8,969 nt of DNA from an uncultured Bacteroidales bacterium (GTDB lineage Bacteria; Bacteroidota; Bacteroidia; Bacteroidales; UBA932). The translations under genes and the position numbers were made by a program. Under the pieces are notes generated by a model. The model worked only from the letters and a program-made list of their open reading frames with translations, made no database searches and had not been told where the DNA came from. Each line of letters starts with the position of its first letter. Position 1 is the stretch's first letter. Location: NCBI GenBank assembly GCA_946187365.1, contig CAMHRD010000027.1:1-8969 (forward strand), given 5' to 3'. This document shows positions 1-6,773 of the stretch, piece by piece.

Positions 1-201
1 TACCACCCAGGTGTCATCTCCGCTTGAAATAGCACGGCGGGTCTTGCAGAAGAGGAACTGCGTAAGTGCCAGAACCAGAGGAAGCGCCCCGCATCCGCTC
101 TGCTCTGAAAAGAGAAGTGCGTGCGGCATCTTTCCCCCCTGAACCATATTCTTGAGGGATTCCTTAAGCTCTTTATGACCTGCTACTTCTGAAAAAATCA
201 T
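1..201 (-). CDS. holB: DNA polymerase III subunit delta' (N-terminal 67 residues, cut by the window edge)
   Basis: This is the start of the clamp-loader delta' subunit, which helps load the sliding clamp on DNA in the cytoplasm. The visible part opens MIFSEVAGHKELKESL, followed by GGKMPHALLF (residues 22-31) and the degenerate P-loop SEQSGCGALPLVLA (32-45). This matches the typical delta' opening (a G-[HQ]-x-E/x-L segment, a K/R-[IM]-P-H-A-x-L-F segment, then a P-loop without the lysine). Loss of the P-loop lysine is normal for delta', which does not hydrolyse ATP, and it argues against DnaX. C52 may be the first zinc-finger cysteine, but the expected CxxC does not appear in the following 15 residues before the window ends. 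The ATG is 22 nt after the U32 stop codon, so it is probably the third gene of that operon. The family call is sure; the symbol less so, because the gene is truncated here. Confidence 0.8.
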   Translation of the reverse strand, partial: MIFSEVAGHKELKESLKNMVQGGKMPHALLFSEQSGCGALPLVLALTQFLFCKTRRAISSGDDTWVV

Positions 202-223
202 AACCGTACAAAAATAGGAAAAA

Positions 224-2050
224 TCAGAGAGCTTTGATAACCATTTCACATTTGGCACAGTCGAACTCCAAAGCCAGACGGTTTTTACCGTTGAGAAGGT
301 AGAGTTTCACCCCGTCATTAGGGCAGAGTCCCAGCTGATGGCGGATGCAGTATTTTGTTCTCATAAGTTCAGCACCCGCCGGTTGCTCCAGTTCAAACGC
401 CGGTGCAGGAGAGGCCACGCCAAGTTCCTTGTACACGCTGCAGGAGAGCCTGTTAGCACAGTTGAGTCTGTAGTCTCCCGGCGCACTCTTTAACCATTCT
501 TCCGCAACCGCTGCCCGCCCCGTTGAAGCATTCTCTGTGCGTTCTTTGTCATGACGGGCAACAATCTCACGACTTAAGGCCTCGGCAAGAGAGTTTCTTA
601 TTGCATTGAGTGAGGAGGTTTTATAGAACCTCAACCCGCCCTCTATCTTTCTGACTGTGAACTTAAAGTGAAGAGCGCTCTTTCCCATCTGAGTTCTTAT
701 TATATCCTCCGCCTTCTCAGCATTCTGCGGCGTATCTCCCTCAATATCAAAAAAGAGCGGCTCTTTCAAAAAGTTGCAGGAGATGGAAATGCCTTTTGGT
801 GAGAGTGCTAAATCTATCGGGAGATTGATAACCCTGCGCACAGGTTTTTCCAACTCCTTCTCAAAGAGGGCGTCATAGTTGCGGTAGATTTTGTCTCCTT
901 TTTGAATCTCAGAGCTGCGGGTAAAAAGTTCAACTGAGTTGCCGCTGCAACTGCTTGCACGCTGCCCCAAAATCTCTCCCTCCTTTGAGATAAAGCAGAG
1001 GCCGTCTCCGTTATTTATCTTCTTATCTCCTTTGTAAGAGAATGTTACAAAGCCCTTTGCGTTTGTCTTTACGCTCTCCACCTCTCCAATGTATTCACCT
1101 TTTGCCTTGGCTGCGGCTCCGCTTGCCCAGTCTCCCCGTTTGCCATCAATGTTGAAAACGGTAGTGCCGCGGGTAAAGGTTTTGGAACTGTTTGGAGTGA
1201 AAGGAGCGGTGCTCTCTCCTAAAGAGGTGCGGCAAATCTCCTCACCGCTCTTGCGCCTCTTTTCAATTAAGGCGTTGAGGGCGTTGTCATATTTTTTGAC
1301 AATGTTTTTGACGTAAGACGCACTCTTTAAACGCCCCTCAATTTTAAAGGAGGTTACTCCTGCATCTATCAGTGCCTCAAGGTTTTCAGACTGGTCCATA
1401 TCCTTGAGTGAAAGCAGCGGAAAATCCTTTACCAGAACATCACCCTTCTCGTTTACCAGGGTGTAGTTTGCACGGCAAGGCTGGGCGCACTCTCCTCGGT
1501 TGGCGCTTCTTCCGGTAAGGTACTGAGAGAGGTAGCACTGCCCGCTGTAGCAGACGCAGAGCGCCCCGTGAACAAAGGTCTCCAGCTGGCAGGTTGTAGC
1601 ACTGCGAATCTCTCGTATCTGCTTAAGGGAGAGTTCCCTGGCAAGGATGAGCCTCTTAAAGCCCAGAGACTCCAAAAGAGCCGCCTTCTCCGGAGTGCGT
1701 ATATCCGTCTGGGTTGAGGCAAAGAGCGGAATGGGCGGACGGTTCATCTTAAGGATTCCCAAATCCTGAACTATAAGAGCGTCCACTCCCGCATCGTATG
1801 CTCTCCACATAAAGTCTTCCGCCTCCCCTAACTCACTGTCATAAAGGATAGTATTGAGAGTCAGATAGATTTTTGCCCTGTACTTGTGGGCGTAAGAGCA
1901 GAGGTTTTTGATATCTTCAAAACTGTTGCCTGCCTGAGAGCGCGCCCCATATTTTGGAGCGGCAATATAAACGGAATCGGCACCGCAGTCTATTGCCGCA
2001 GTACCGATTTCAAAATCTCTGGCAGGAGCCAGCAGTTCAACTTCCAGCAT
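224..2050 (-). CDS. U32 family peptidase / RlhA-TrhP-type RNA hydroxylation protein
   Basis: A 608-residue cytoplasmic protein. The N-terminal TIM-barrel-like part starts LEVELLAPARDFEIGTAAI and carries ASTQTD (111-116). The U32 signature ETFVHGALCVCYSGQCYLS lies at 157-175. C165, C172, C188 and C192 fit the four-cysteine [4Fe-4S] site known in this family. FKIEGR (235-240) is also typical. The remainder matches the long DUF3656-containing subgroup in length (E. coli RlhA/YdcP is about 650 residues). Characterised relatives hydroxylate RNA (RlhA on 23S rRNA, TrhP on tRNA U34) or ubiquinone precursors (UbiU/V), so an RNA-modification role is more likely than proteolysis; the substrate cannot be read from sequence. 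The C-terminus has a second cysteine set (C568, C576, C598, C601). The ATG at 2050 overlaps the TPR stop as TAATG, which supports this start over the in-frame TTG two codons upstream. Confidence 0.9.
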   Translation of the reverse strand: MLEVELLAPARDFEIGTAAIDCGADSVYIAAPKYGARSQAGNSFEDIKNLCSYAHKYRAKIYLTLNTILYDSELGEAEDFMWRAYDAGVDALIVQDLGILKMNRPPIPLFASTQTDIRTPEKAALLESLGFKRLILARELSLKQIREIRSATTCQLETFVHGALCVCYSGQCYLSQYLTGRSANRGECAQPCRANYTLVNEKGDVLVKDFPLLSLKDMDQSENLEALIDAGVTSFKIEGRLKSASYVKNIVKKYDNALNALIEKRRKSGEEICRTSLGESTAPFTPNSSKTFTRGTTVFNIDGKRGDWASGAAAKAKGEYIGEVESVKTNAKGFVTFSYKGDKKINNGDGLCFISKEGEILGQRASSCSGNSVELFTRSSEIQKGDKIYRNYDALFEKELEKPVRRVINLPIDLALSPKGISISCNFLKEPLFFDIEGDTPQNAEKAEDIIRTQMGKSALHFKFTVRKIEGGLRFYKTSSLNAIRNSLAEALSREIVARHDKERTENASTGRAAVAEEWLKSAPGDYRLNCANRLSCSVYKELGVASPAPAFELEQPAGAELMRTKYCIRHQLGLCPNDGVKLYLLNGKNRLALEFDCAKCEMVIKAL

Positions 2051-2967
2051 TAGCAACCAAGATTCTTAATCTTTGCCTTTGCAGTAGGGCCAAACTTGGC
2101 ATCGTTCTGAATCTTCTTGTAGAAAGCACATGCCTGACCCTTGTTGCCGGCCTTCTCATAGCAAGATGCAATGATGTAGGTTGTCTGAGGTGAAGATGGG
2201 GCATTCTTAAGATGGTTGGCAGCCTTAGCCCAACTGCTTGATTTGTAAGCAGCCATACCTGCAATCTGGCTTGCAGAAGGGTTAGGTCCCATTGCAAGAG
2301 CCTTCTCTGCCAGTGTGATGGCATCCTTAAGTTTGTTCTCCTTCAGAGCCTTGTTTGCATTTGATACAAACATCTGGCTCATAGCGGCATTAGCCTTCTC
2401 GTTTCCGAGTTCGCCTGCCTTCTTGTAAGCAGCCTCTGCAGCATCCAGATTGCCGGCCTTCTCATTAGCCATAGCAAGATAGAGGAATGCGTTTGAGTTC
2501 TCTGGGTTCTTCTCAGTAGCCTTCTGGAAGAGGGCTGCTGCGCCAGCAAAGTCTCCTGCGTTCAGAGCATCTGCGCCCTGCTGCATAGGGAGTTTTGCAA
2601 GATTGTCCTCAGCACTCTTTGCAAGAGCATCCTTTCCGTACTCCTTAGCTGCTGCAAGTGCGCTGTTATAGGTCTCTTCTGCCTTTACATAATCCTTAGC
2701 GGCAACAAATTTGCCTGCTGCAGAGAGAAGGATCTTAGGAATCATGTCCTTGCAACCCTCAACCATTTCAATTCCCTCATCTCCAGCCTCTTTAGCAATA
2801 CTGAGAGCCTCTTTGAAGCCCGCTACCGCCTCCATTTCATTTCCTGCCTGATAAGCCTCGGTGGCCTTCTGGTAAACCTCGCCTGCCTTGGTCATATCCT
2901 GAGCAAAAGCGCTTCCAGCAAACAGAACGATTGCTGCAACTAAAAAAAGTTTTGTGATCCTTTTCAT
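2050..2967 (-). CDS. Secreted tetratricopeptide-repeat protein
   Basis: A 305-residue protein with a clear type I signal peptide: basic MKR, hydrophobic LFLVAAIVLFAGSAFA, and likely cleavage before Q23, as often seen in Bacteroidota. The mature part is almost entirely alpha-helical TPR-like repeats. Units can be seen around residues 26-60, 84-115, 128-155 (GADALNAGDFAGAAALFQKA), 158-188 (AFLYLAMANEKAGNLDAAEAAYKKA), 202-226, 234-256 and 262-290. It is probably a periplasmic protein-protein scaffold; no catalytic domain is visible and the partner is unknown. The ATG at 2967 is chosen because the signal peptide starts there; the frame stays open further upstream only through the promoter region. 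It is the first gene of a minus-strand operon, with its stop codon overlapping the U32 start. Family assignment is firm and function is not. Confidence 0.88.
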   Translation of the reverse strand: MKRITKLFLVAAIVLFAGSAFAQDMTKAGEVYQKATEAYQAGNEMEAVAGFKEALSIAKEAGDEGIEMVEGCKDMIPKILLSAAGKFVAAKDYVKAEETYNSALAAAKEYGKDALAKSAEDNLAKLPMQQGADALNAGDFAGAAALFQKATEKNPENSNAFLYLAMANEKAGNLDAAEAAYKKAGELGNEKANAAMSQMFVSNANKALKENKLKDAITLAEKALAMGPNPSASQIAGMAAYKSSSWAKAANHLKNAPSSPQTTYIIASCYEKAGNKGQACAFYKKIQNDAKFGPTAKAKIKNLGC

Positions 2968-2972
2968 CTGTA

Positions 2973-2989
2973 TAAAGTTTTTAAAGTTT
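2973..2989 (-). repeat. Tandem AAACTTTA octamers in the TPR leader
   Basis: Two exact copies of AAACTTTA (minus-strand reading) lie at 2982-2989 and 2973-2980, separated by one base. They end 5 nt before the TPR start codon, where a Shine-Dalgarno sequence would normally sit. The leader has no purine-rich ribosome-binding site. The repeats could help keep the start region unstructured, or could be a protein or RNA contact site; chance in an AT-rich leader is also possible. Confidence 0.6.
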
Positions 2990-3014
2990 GTATTCTTCTG
3001 TAAAACAGCGGAGA

Positions 3015-3046
3015 CAAAATTAAAAAAAACTCCCGTACCACGCAAA
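3015..3046 (-). promoter_or_regulatory. Bacteroidetes-type promoter for the TPR/U32/delta' operon
   Basis: Read on the minus strand, TTTG (3046-3043) is followed after 20 bp by TAATTTTG (3022-3015). This is an exact match to the known Bacteroidetes -33 TTTG / -7 TAnnTTTG consensus with its usual 19-21 bp spacing. The predicted start of transcription is near 3008-3010, giving a leader of about 42 nt before the TPR ATG. Confidence 0.65.
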
Positions 3047-3061
3047 CAACATATTTATTCT

Positions 3062-3069
3062 TAATTTTG
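3062..3069 (+). promoter_or_regulatory. Probable -7 element for the M16/DUF3109 operon
   Basis: TAATTTTG matches TAnnTTTG and is identical to the -7 box of the divergent TPR promoter. Transcription would start near 3075, leaving a leader of about 15 nt that contains AGGA (3081-3084) 5 nt before the ATG. No TTTG lies 19-21 bp upstream, so the -33 element is weak or absent. Its expected place (about 3038-3042) abuts the -33 element of the divergent promoter. Confidence 0.45.
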
Positions 3070-3089
3070 TCGAAACAAAAAGGAATGCT

Positions 3090-5933
3090 ATGAAAAAGTT
3101 CTCATATATACTCGCCCTTCTGTTTCTTTTGTCTCCGGTGGCTCTCTTCTCTCAAACCCAAGCCTCCGCCAATCTTCCCAATGATCCAAGGGTCAAAAAC
3201 GGAAAGCTGACAAACGGCCTCTCCTACATCATAGTCAAAAATCAGGCCCAAAAGGCAACGGCCACCTTCTGCGTGGCTCAAAAAGTGGGTACATCACTGG
3301 AAACGGGAGACAACCGCGGCTCCTTTATGCTTTTGCAACAGCTTGCTACAAAGGGAACAAGGAATTTTGCCGGCAGCGCCATACCGGACTATCTGAGAAC
3401 TTTGGGCCTCTCCAATGATGACCTTACATTCCAAACGGGGCTGGACAGAGTAACATACGCCATTAACAATCTTCCAATCTCCCGCTCCAACACCATAGAC
3501 TCCGCCCTGCTTATAATCTACAACTGGATGAGTTCCATTAATGTAGATGAGGAGGATATTGCTGCGGAACGCTCAACCCTTGCCGGCCGTATCCTCAACA
3601 GCTGGAACCCTCTGTTGAGAGATCTTTATCCCGATAGTCCATACATAAACGAGATACAGCCATCTGAAGTAAAGCGGAGCGTAAACGCCATCAACTCAAG
3701 AGATTTGAGAAATTTCTACTATGACTGGTGCCGCCCGGAACTGCAGTGCGTCATTGTGGTGGGAGATGTAGATTTGGCTAAAACGGAGACACAGATTAAG
3801 TCTGTCTTCTCCACCATACCAAAACCTCTTAACGGCAGCAAGAGAACCTACTACAAACCTAAAGAGTTTAAGGGAGTAAAGACCCTTATTATGCAGGATG
3901 ACGAGTACGGCAAAACATCCGTCTCCATCAACTTCTTAAAGCAGCCTCTGAAGGATGAGTATAAGACAACCAATCTCCCTTATATCCAAGACTTTTTAGA
4001 CTTTGCTTCTATAAAGATTCTGGTAGACAGAATCAATGACGGAGTGGTGCGTGAGAATCTTCCGCTCTACAACCTTGAGGTCTTTGAAGACAAGTTTATG
4101 GGAATAGAGAAGAGCAACGCCTACACCATACGCTTTGAAACTCTTCCGAGCACCGTCTATGCGGCAACAACATTTGTGAGCGGAGTGCTCAAGAAACTCT
4201 ATGACCAGGGAGCTTACCAGCAGGAGTTTACAAAGGCTGTAGATCTTTACTGGAAGAGCCTGGAGAATCTCTATGACACCCGTGCCGTTGCGGGCAATGA
4301 CCTCTATTTGGAGAGAGCCTTGGATGCCTTCTATGACGGCTATTCACTTGCAAGTACGGAGATGCATTTTGAGATAATGAAAGAGGTTCTCTTCTCTCTC
4401 AATCTCAAGCAGCTCAACACCTATATCTCCGCTCTGCTGAGCCAGGAAGACAACATTGTTATCTCCTGCTATCTGCCTAAGGCAGATGGAATTAACCACA
4501 TCTCCAAAGAGCGTCTTCTGAGCGCTTTCTCCCAGCCGCTTGATAAATCTCTGGTTGCCGGAGAGAGTACACTTCCGGTATGGCCTAACGTAGAAATCAA
4601 CACGGTTGCAACCGTTGTTTCAGAGACGGAAGATGCAACAACCGGAGTTCATACACTGCTGCTTTCCAACGGAGCAACCCTTCTCTTCAAAGAGACCTCA
4701 TCTACCTCAGACACGCTCTATTTCAGAGCATTCAGCAAGGGAGGCTTCTCTCTTATGAAGGGTGTGAACATAGGAAACCAGGAGTTCTTCAATGACGTAT
4801 TGGACCTGAGCAGCATTGCAGATGTCTCATACGCAAATATGGAGAGACTCTACACCTACAACCACATGAATCTGGAGTCTCGCATAAATCAGAATACGGA
4901 GAGAATGGAGGGCTTTGCAATTCCAACAAGCGCAGAGAAATTGATGCAGGCAATCTATCTGAATATGACAGATTTAAGGCCGGATGACGCCTCCTACCAG
5001 GTTTACAAGAGAAAGGTATTGAATGACCTTCAGTTCATATCACTCTCTCCTCAGGAGATATTCAAAGATTCAGTTACATACTACAACAACTCCAACAAAC
5101 AGTATGTTACACCTTTGACAAAGGAGCAGATTGAGGCATACGATTACTCCAGAATTCACGCCCAATTGAAAGAGCGCTTCTCCAACGCATCTGACTTTGT
5201 ATTTGTATTTGCAGGAAAGAACGCACTCTCTTATAAAGATGTGGCAGTTAAGTATATAGGAGCAATACCTTCAGACAAGAGCAAGAAGGAGAACTGGCTG
5301 GTTGTTCCTAACTATCCAACCAAGGGACATAAGGAGAAGAGATTCCTTGCAAAGATGAACGTACCAAGAACGTATGTATCACTTACTCTCTCCTGTGCAA
5401 AGAAGGCAGATATGAACAACTACATTCTCTCACAGCTTACAAAGATTTATGTTGAGAATGTATTCAAGGGAACTCTCTACAACAAAGTTCCGCTCTTTAA
5501 CGTAGATGCAAACCTTAACTACTACCCGGAGAACATTCTCACGCTCAGGACTATATTTGAGACAGACTCCTCGGAGGCACACGGCTGCATTGCAGAGTTG
5601 ATTAAATCTTTGGAGAAGGCATCAAAGAACATTACAGATGCAGAGTTTGCTATGCTGGAGAAATCTCTCAAAGATCAGTTCTCTGCAAGAGTTGCGAGCG
5701 GAAGTTACTGGTTAGACATGCTGGAAGCAAGATACATGGCATCCAATACACTCCCATCTGACGCCAAAGCTCTGCTCACTCCTGTTACAAAGAAAGATCT
5801 CTCCAAGTTTATAAAAGACCTTATCTCATCCAACAGGATTACTGTCATTATGGACGGCACCACGGCAGATATTCCAACGCAGAAACTGCTGCAGGAAAAC
5901 GAGTTCATAAGAAACTTCTTCAACGTAGATTAA
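3090..5933 (+). CDS. Secreted M16 (insulinase/PqqL-like) family protein, predicted catalytically inactive
   Basis: A 947-residue protein with a signal peptide (MKKFSYILALLFLLSPVALFS), so periplasmic or surface-exposed. It has the full PqqL-like layout of two M16 halves. The first half has LTNGLSYII (40-48), AQKVGTSLE (63-71), RGSFMLLQQLATKGTRNF (76-93), VTYAINNLP (121-129) and a second lobe with FYYDWCRPELQCVIVVGDVD. The second half has LSNGATLLF (525-533), FRAFSKGG, and DFVFVFAG (702-709). In active relatives residues 80-84 read HxxEH; here they are M-L-L-Q-Q. The downstream catalytic glutamate, expected near 166-167 after the ER pair (160-161), is also missing (AGRI). No other HxxEH exists in the protein. 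It is therefore inferred to be a pseudo-peptidase, perhaps a binding or partner protein for an active M16 enzyme. AGGA 5 nt before the ATG supports the start. Alanine and arginine codon choice changes sharply between the two halves. DUF3109 follows after 3 nt. Confidence 0.9.
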   Translation: MKKFSYILALLFLLSPVALFSQTQASANLPNDPRVKNGKLTNGLSYIIVKNQAQKATATFCVAQKVGTSLETGDNRGSFMLLQQLATKGTRNFAGSAIPDYLRTLGLSNDDLTFQTGLDRVTYAINNLPISRSNTIDSALLIIYNWMSSINVDEEDIAAERSTLAGRILNSWNPLLRDLYPDSPYINEIQPSEVKRSVNAINSRDLRNFYYDWCRPELQCVIVVGDVDLAKTETQIKSVFSTIPKPLNGSKRTYYKPKEFKGVKTLIMQDDEYGKTSVSINFLKQPLKDEYKTTNLPYIQDFLDFASIKILVDRINDGVVRENLPLYNLEVFEDKFMGIEKSNAYTIRFETLPSTVYAATTFVSGVLKKLYDQGAYQQEFTKAVDLYWKSLENLYDTRAVAGNDLYLERALDAFYDGYSLASTEMHFEIMKEVLFSLNLKQLNTYISALLSQEDNIVISCYLPKADGINHISKERLLSAFSQPLDKSLVAGESTLPVWPNVEINTVATVVSETEDATTGVHTLLLSNGATLLFKETSSTSDTLYFRAFSKGGFSLMKGVNIGNQEFFNDVLDLSSIADVSYANMERLYTYNHMNLESRINQNTERMEGFAIPTSAEKLMQAIYLNMTDLRPDDASYQVYKRKVLNDLQFISLSPQEIFKDSVTYYNNSNKQYVTPLTKEQIEAYDYSRIHAQLKERFSNASDFVFVFAGKNALSYKDVAVKYIGAIPSDKSKKENWLVVPNYPTKGHKEKRFLAKMNVPRTYVSLTLSCAKKADMNNYILSQLTKIYVENVFKGTLYNKVPLFNVDANLNYYPENILTLRTIFETDSSEAHGCIAELIKSLEKASKNITDAEFAMLEKSLKDQFSARVASGSYWLDMLEARYMASNTLPSDAKALLTPVTKKDLSKFIKDLISSNRITVIMDGTTADIPTQKLLQENEFIRNFFNVD

Positions 5934-5936
5934 TCT

Positions 5937-6521
5937 ATGGTTATTGAGATTGGCAACTGTCTGGTAAGCACGGAGATACTCACGGAGTATTTCTGCTGCG
6001 ACTATGACAGGTGCAAGGGTATCTGCTGCGTTGTTGGAGACAGCGGTGCTCCTTTGGAAAAGGGAGAAAAGGAGCAGCTTACAGAGCAGGCCAAAGATTA
6101 TGAAGAGTTCCTTGCTGCAGACGGCAAAGAGGCCATTGAAAAACAGGGGCGGTTTGTAATAGATATAGACGGAGATGAGGTTACTCCGCTGGTTCCATCA
6201 GACAGCCGGTGCGCCTACTCCGTTACAGATGAACAGGGCTATACCTATTGCGCTGTGGAGAGAGGTTACTGCAAGAACAACCGCGGAATGCGCAAGCCCC
6301 TCTCCTGCTGGATTTTCCCAATCAGAATTAAGAAACTTTCAACCGGAGTTGAGGCACTTACGCTAAGCAGAGAGCACCTCTGCAAGGAGGCCTTTGCCAA
6401 GGGAAAAGAGGAGGGTATAAAAGCTTACGAGTTCTTAAAAGAACCCATTATAAAACGTTACGGTGTAGATTTTTACGGGGAGTTAACGGAAGCAGAGAAG
6501 CTGTTAAACGAACAGCAATAA
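5937..6521 (+). CDS. DUF3109 family cysteine-rich protein
   Basis: A 194-residue protein without signal peptide or membrane segment, probably cytoplasmic. It matches the DUF3109 family, common in Bacteroidota. The N-terminal block FCCDYDRCKGICCVVGDSGAPL (19-40, split here as FCCDYDRCKG and ICCVVGDSGAPL) is followed by RCAY (91-94), YCAVE (104-108) and KPLSCWIFPIR (120-130). It has eleven cysteines, including C20, C21, C26, C30, C31, C92, C105, C112, C124 and C149. The pattern recalls the YkgJ-type CxxxxCC zinc/iron chelate families, so metal binding is likely; no reaction is established. Family members usually have His after the SC of the last block; here it is Trp (W125). The ATG lies 3 nt after the M16 stop, so the two genes are almost certainly co-transcribed, though one product is exported and the other is not. 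The family call is confident and the function unknown. Confidence 0.85.
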   Translation: MVIEIGNCLVSTEILTEYFCCDYDRCKGICCVVGDSGAPLEKGEKEQLTEQAKDYEEFLAADGKEAIEKQGRFVIDIDGDEVTPLVPSDSRCAYSVTDEQGYTYCAVERGYCKNNRGMRKPLSCWIFPIRIKKLSTGVEALTLSREHLCKEAFAKGKEEGIKAYEFLKEPIIKRYGVDFYGELTEAEKLLNEQQ

Positions 6522-6524
6522 AGA

Positions 6525-6773
6525 CTACCTTTCTTCGAGTTCCCCATCGGGGGTCTCGGCGAAGTTACCGCCCTCGCTCTCCATCTTCTTAACAAGTTCC
6601 AGCGCACGCTCGTAATCCTCATCATTCACAATGAGTTCCACGGCCATCTTGTAGGAGATTCCCAGGTAAGGCATATTGCGGTGAAGCACCTCCGCCTGAA
6701 TACCCTCGTTCTCAAGCATTCCCTTTGCAACGTCTGCAGAGAAGGCGTTCAGATATTTTTTAACGGTCTTCAT
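6525..6773 (-). CDS. DUF2007 family small protein
   Basis: An 82-residue soluble protein. Its layout (MKTVKKYLNAFSADVAKGML, then ENEGIQAEVL, then a YKMAVELIVNDEDYERALELV segment) matches the DUF2007 family. That family is annotated in Pfam as a putative prokaryotic signal-transducing protein with a small ferredoxin-like (GlnB-like) fold. The conserved pattern is an N-terminal strand, a helix that reads as A-x-x-[AI]-K-G-x-L-E-x-E-G-I, and a final helix after an E/D-D-x-x-x-A motif. The acidic tail (about 68-82) lies outside the core. Its ATG overlaps the stop codon of the upstream membrane-protein gene as TAATG, so translation is probably coupled. Its stop lies 3 nt from the converging DUF3109 stop. 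The ligand or partner is unknown; the neighbouring membrane protein is the obvious candidate. Confidence 0.82.
   Translation of the reverse strand: MKTVKKYLNAFSADVAKGMLENEGIQAEVLHRNMPYLGISYKMAVELIVNDEDYERALELVKKMESEGGNFAETPDGELEER
6533..6558. terminator. Possible hairpin at the convergent gene junction
   Basis: CGAG-TT-CCCC, loop ATC, GGGG-GT-CTCG forms a stem of 4 + 4 pairs around a two-base internal mismatch (6536-6558), possibly extended by CTT/AAG. It begins 15 nt after the DUF3109 stop and lies inside the last codons of the opposing DUF2007 gene. No T-run follows on either strand, so it is not a classic intrinsic terminator. It may still end or protect the plus-strand transcript. Confidence 0.3.

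Noticed and set aside
209..216. TATTTTTG (minus strand) just before the delta' ATG, resembling a -7 box
   Set aside because: It would give a nearly leaderless transcript and has no TTTG at the right distance. The gene lies 22 nt after the U32 gene and is more simply read as part of that operon.
1453..1722. An open frame inside the U32 gene, and similar short frames at 1089-1316, 1954-2193, 2037-2324 and 6794-7081
   Set aside because: All lie within real genes in other frames or on the opposite strand, and show no recognisable domain.
2051..2056. A TTG start two codons before the U32 ATG
   Set aside because: The ATG at 2050 forms a typical TAATG overlap, and homologues start close to the VELLAPA block.
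2968..3045. An in-frame extension of the TPR gene to a TTG at 3045
   Set aside because: The signal peptide begins at the ATG at 2967, and the extension would encode the promoter and leader.
3085..3093. A two-codon upstream frame ATG-CTA-TGA overlapping the M16 start
   Set aside because: AGGA directly abuts its ATG, so no ribosome spacing is left; it is most likely chance.
4362..4376. An HxE motif in the M16 protein (H426, in EMHFEIM) considered as a replacement zinc site
   Set aside because: It is not HxxEH, and it lies in the late first half, away from the position of the catalytic helix.
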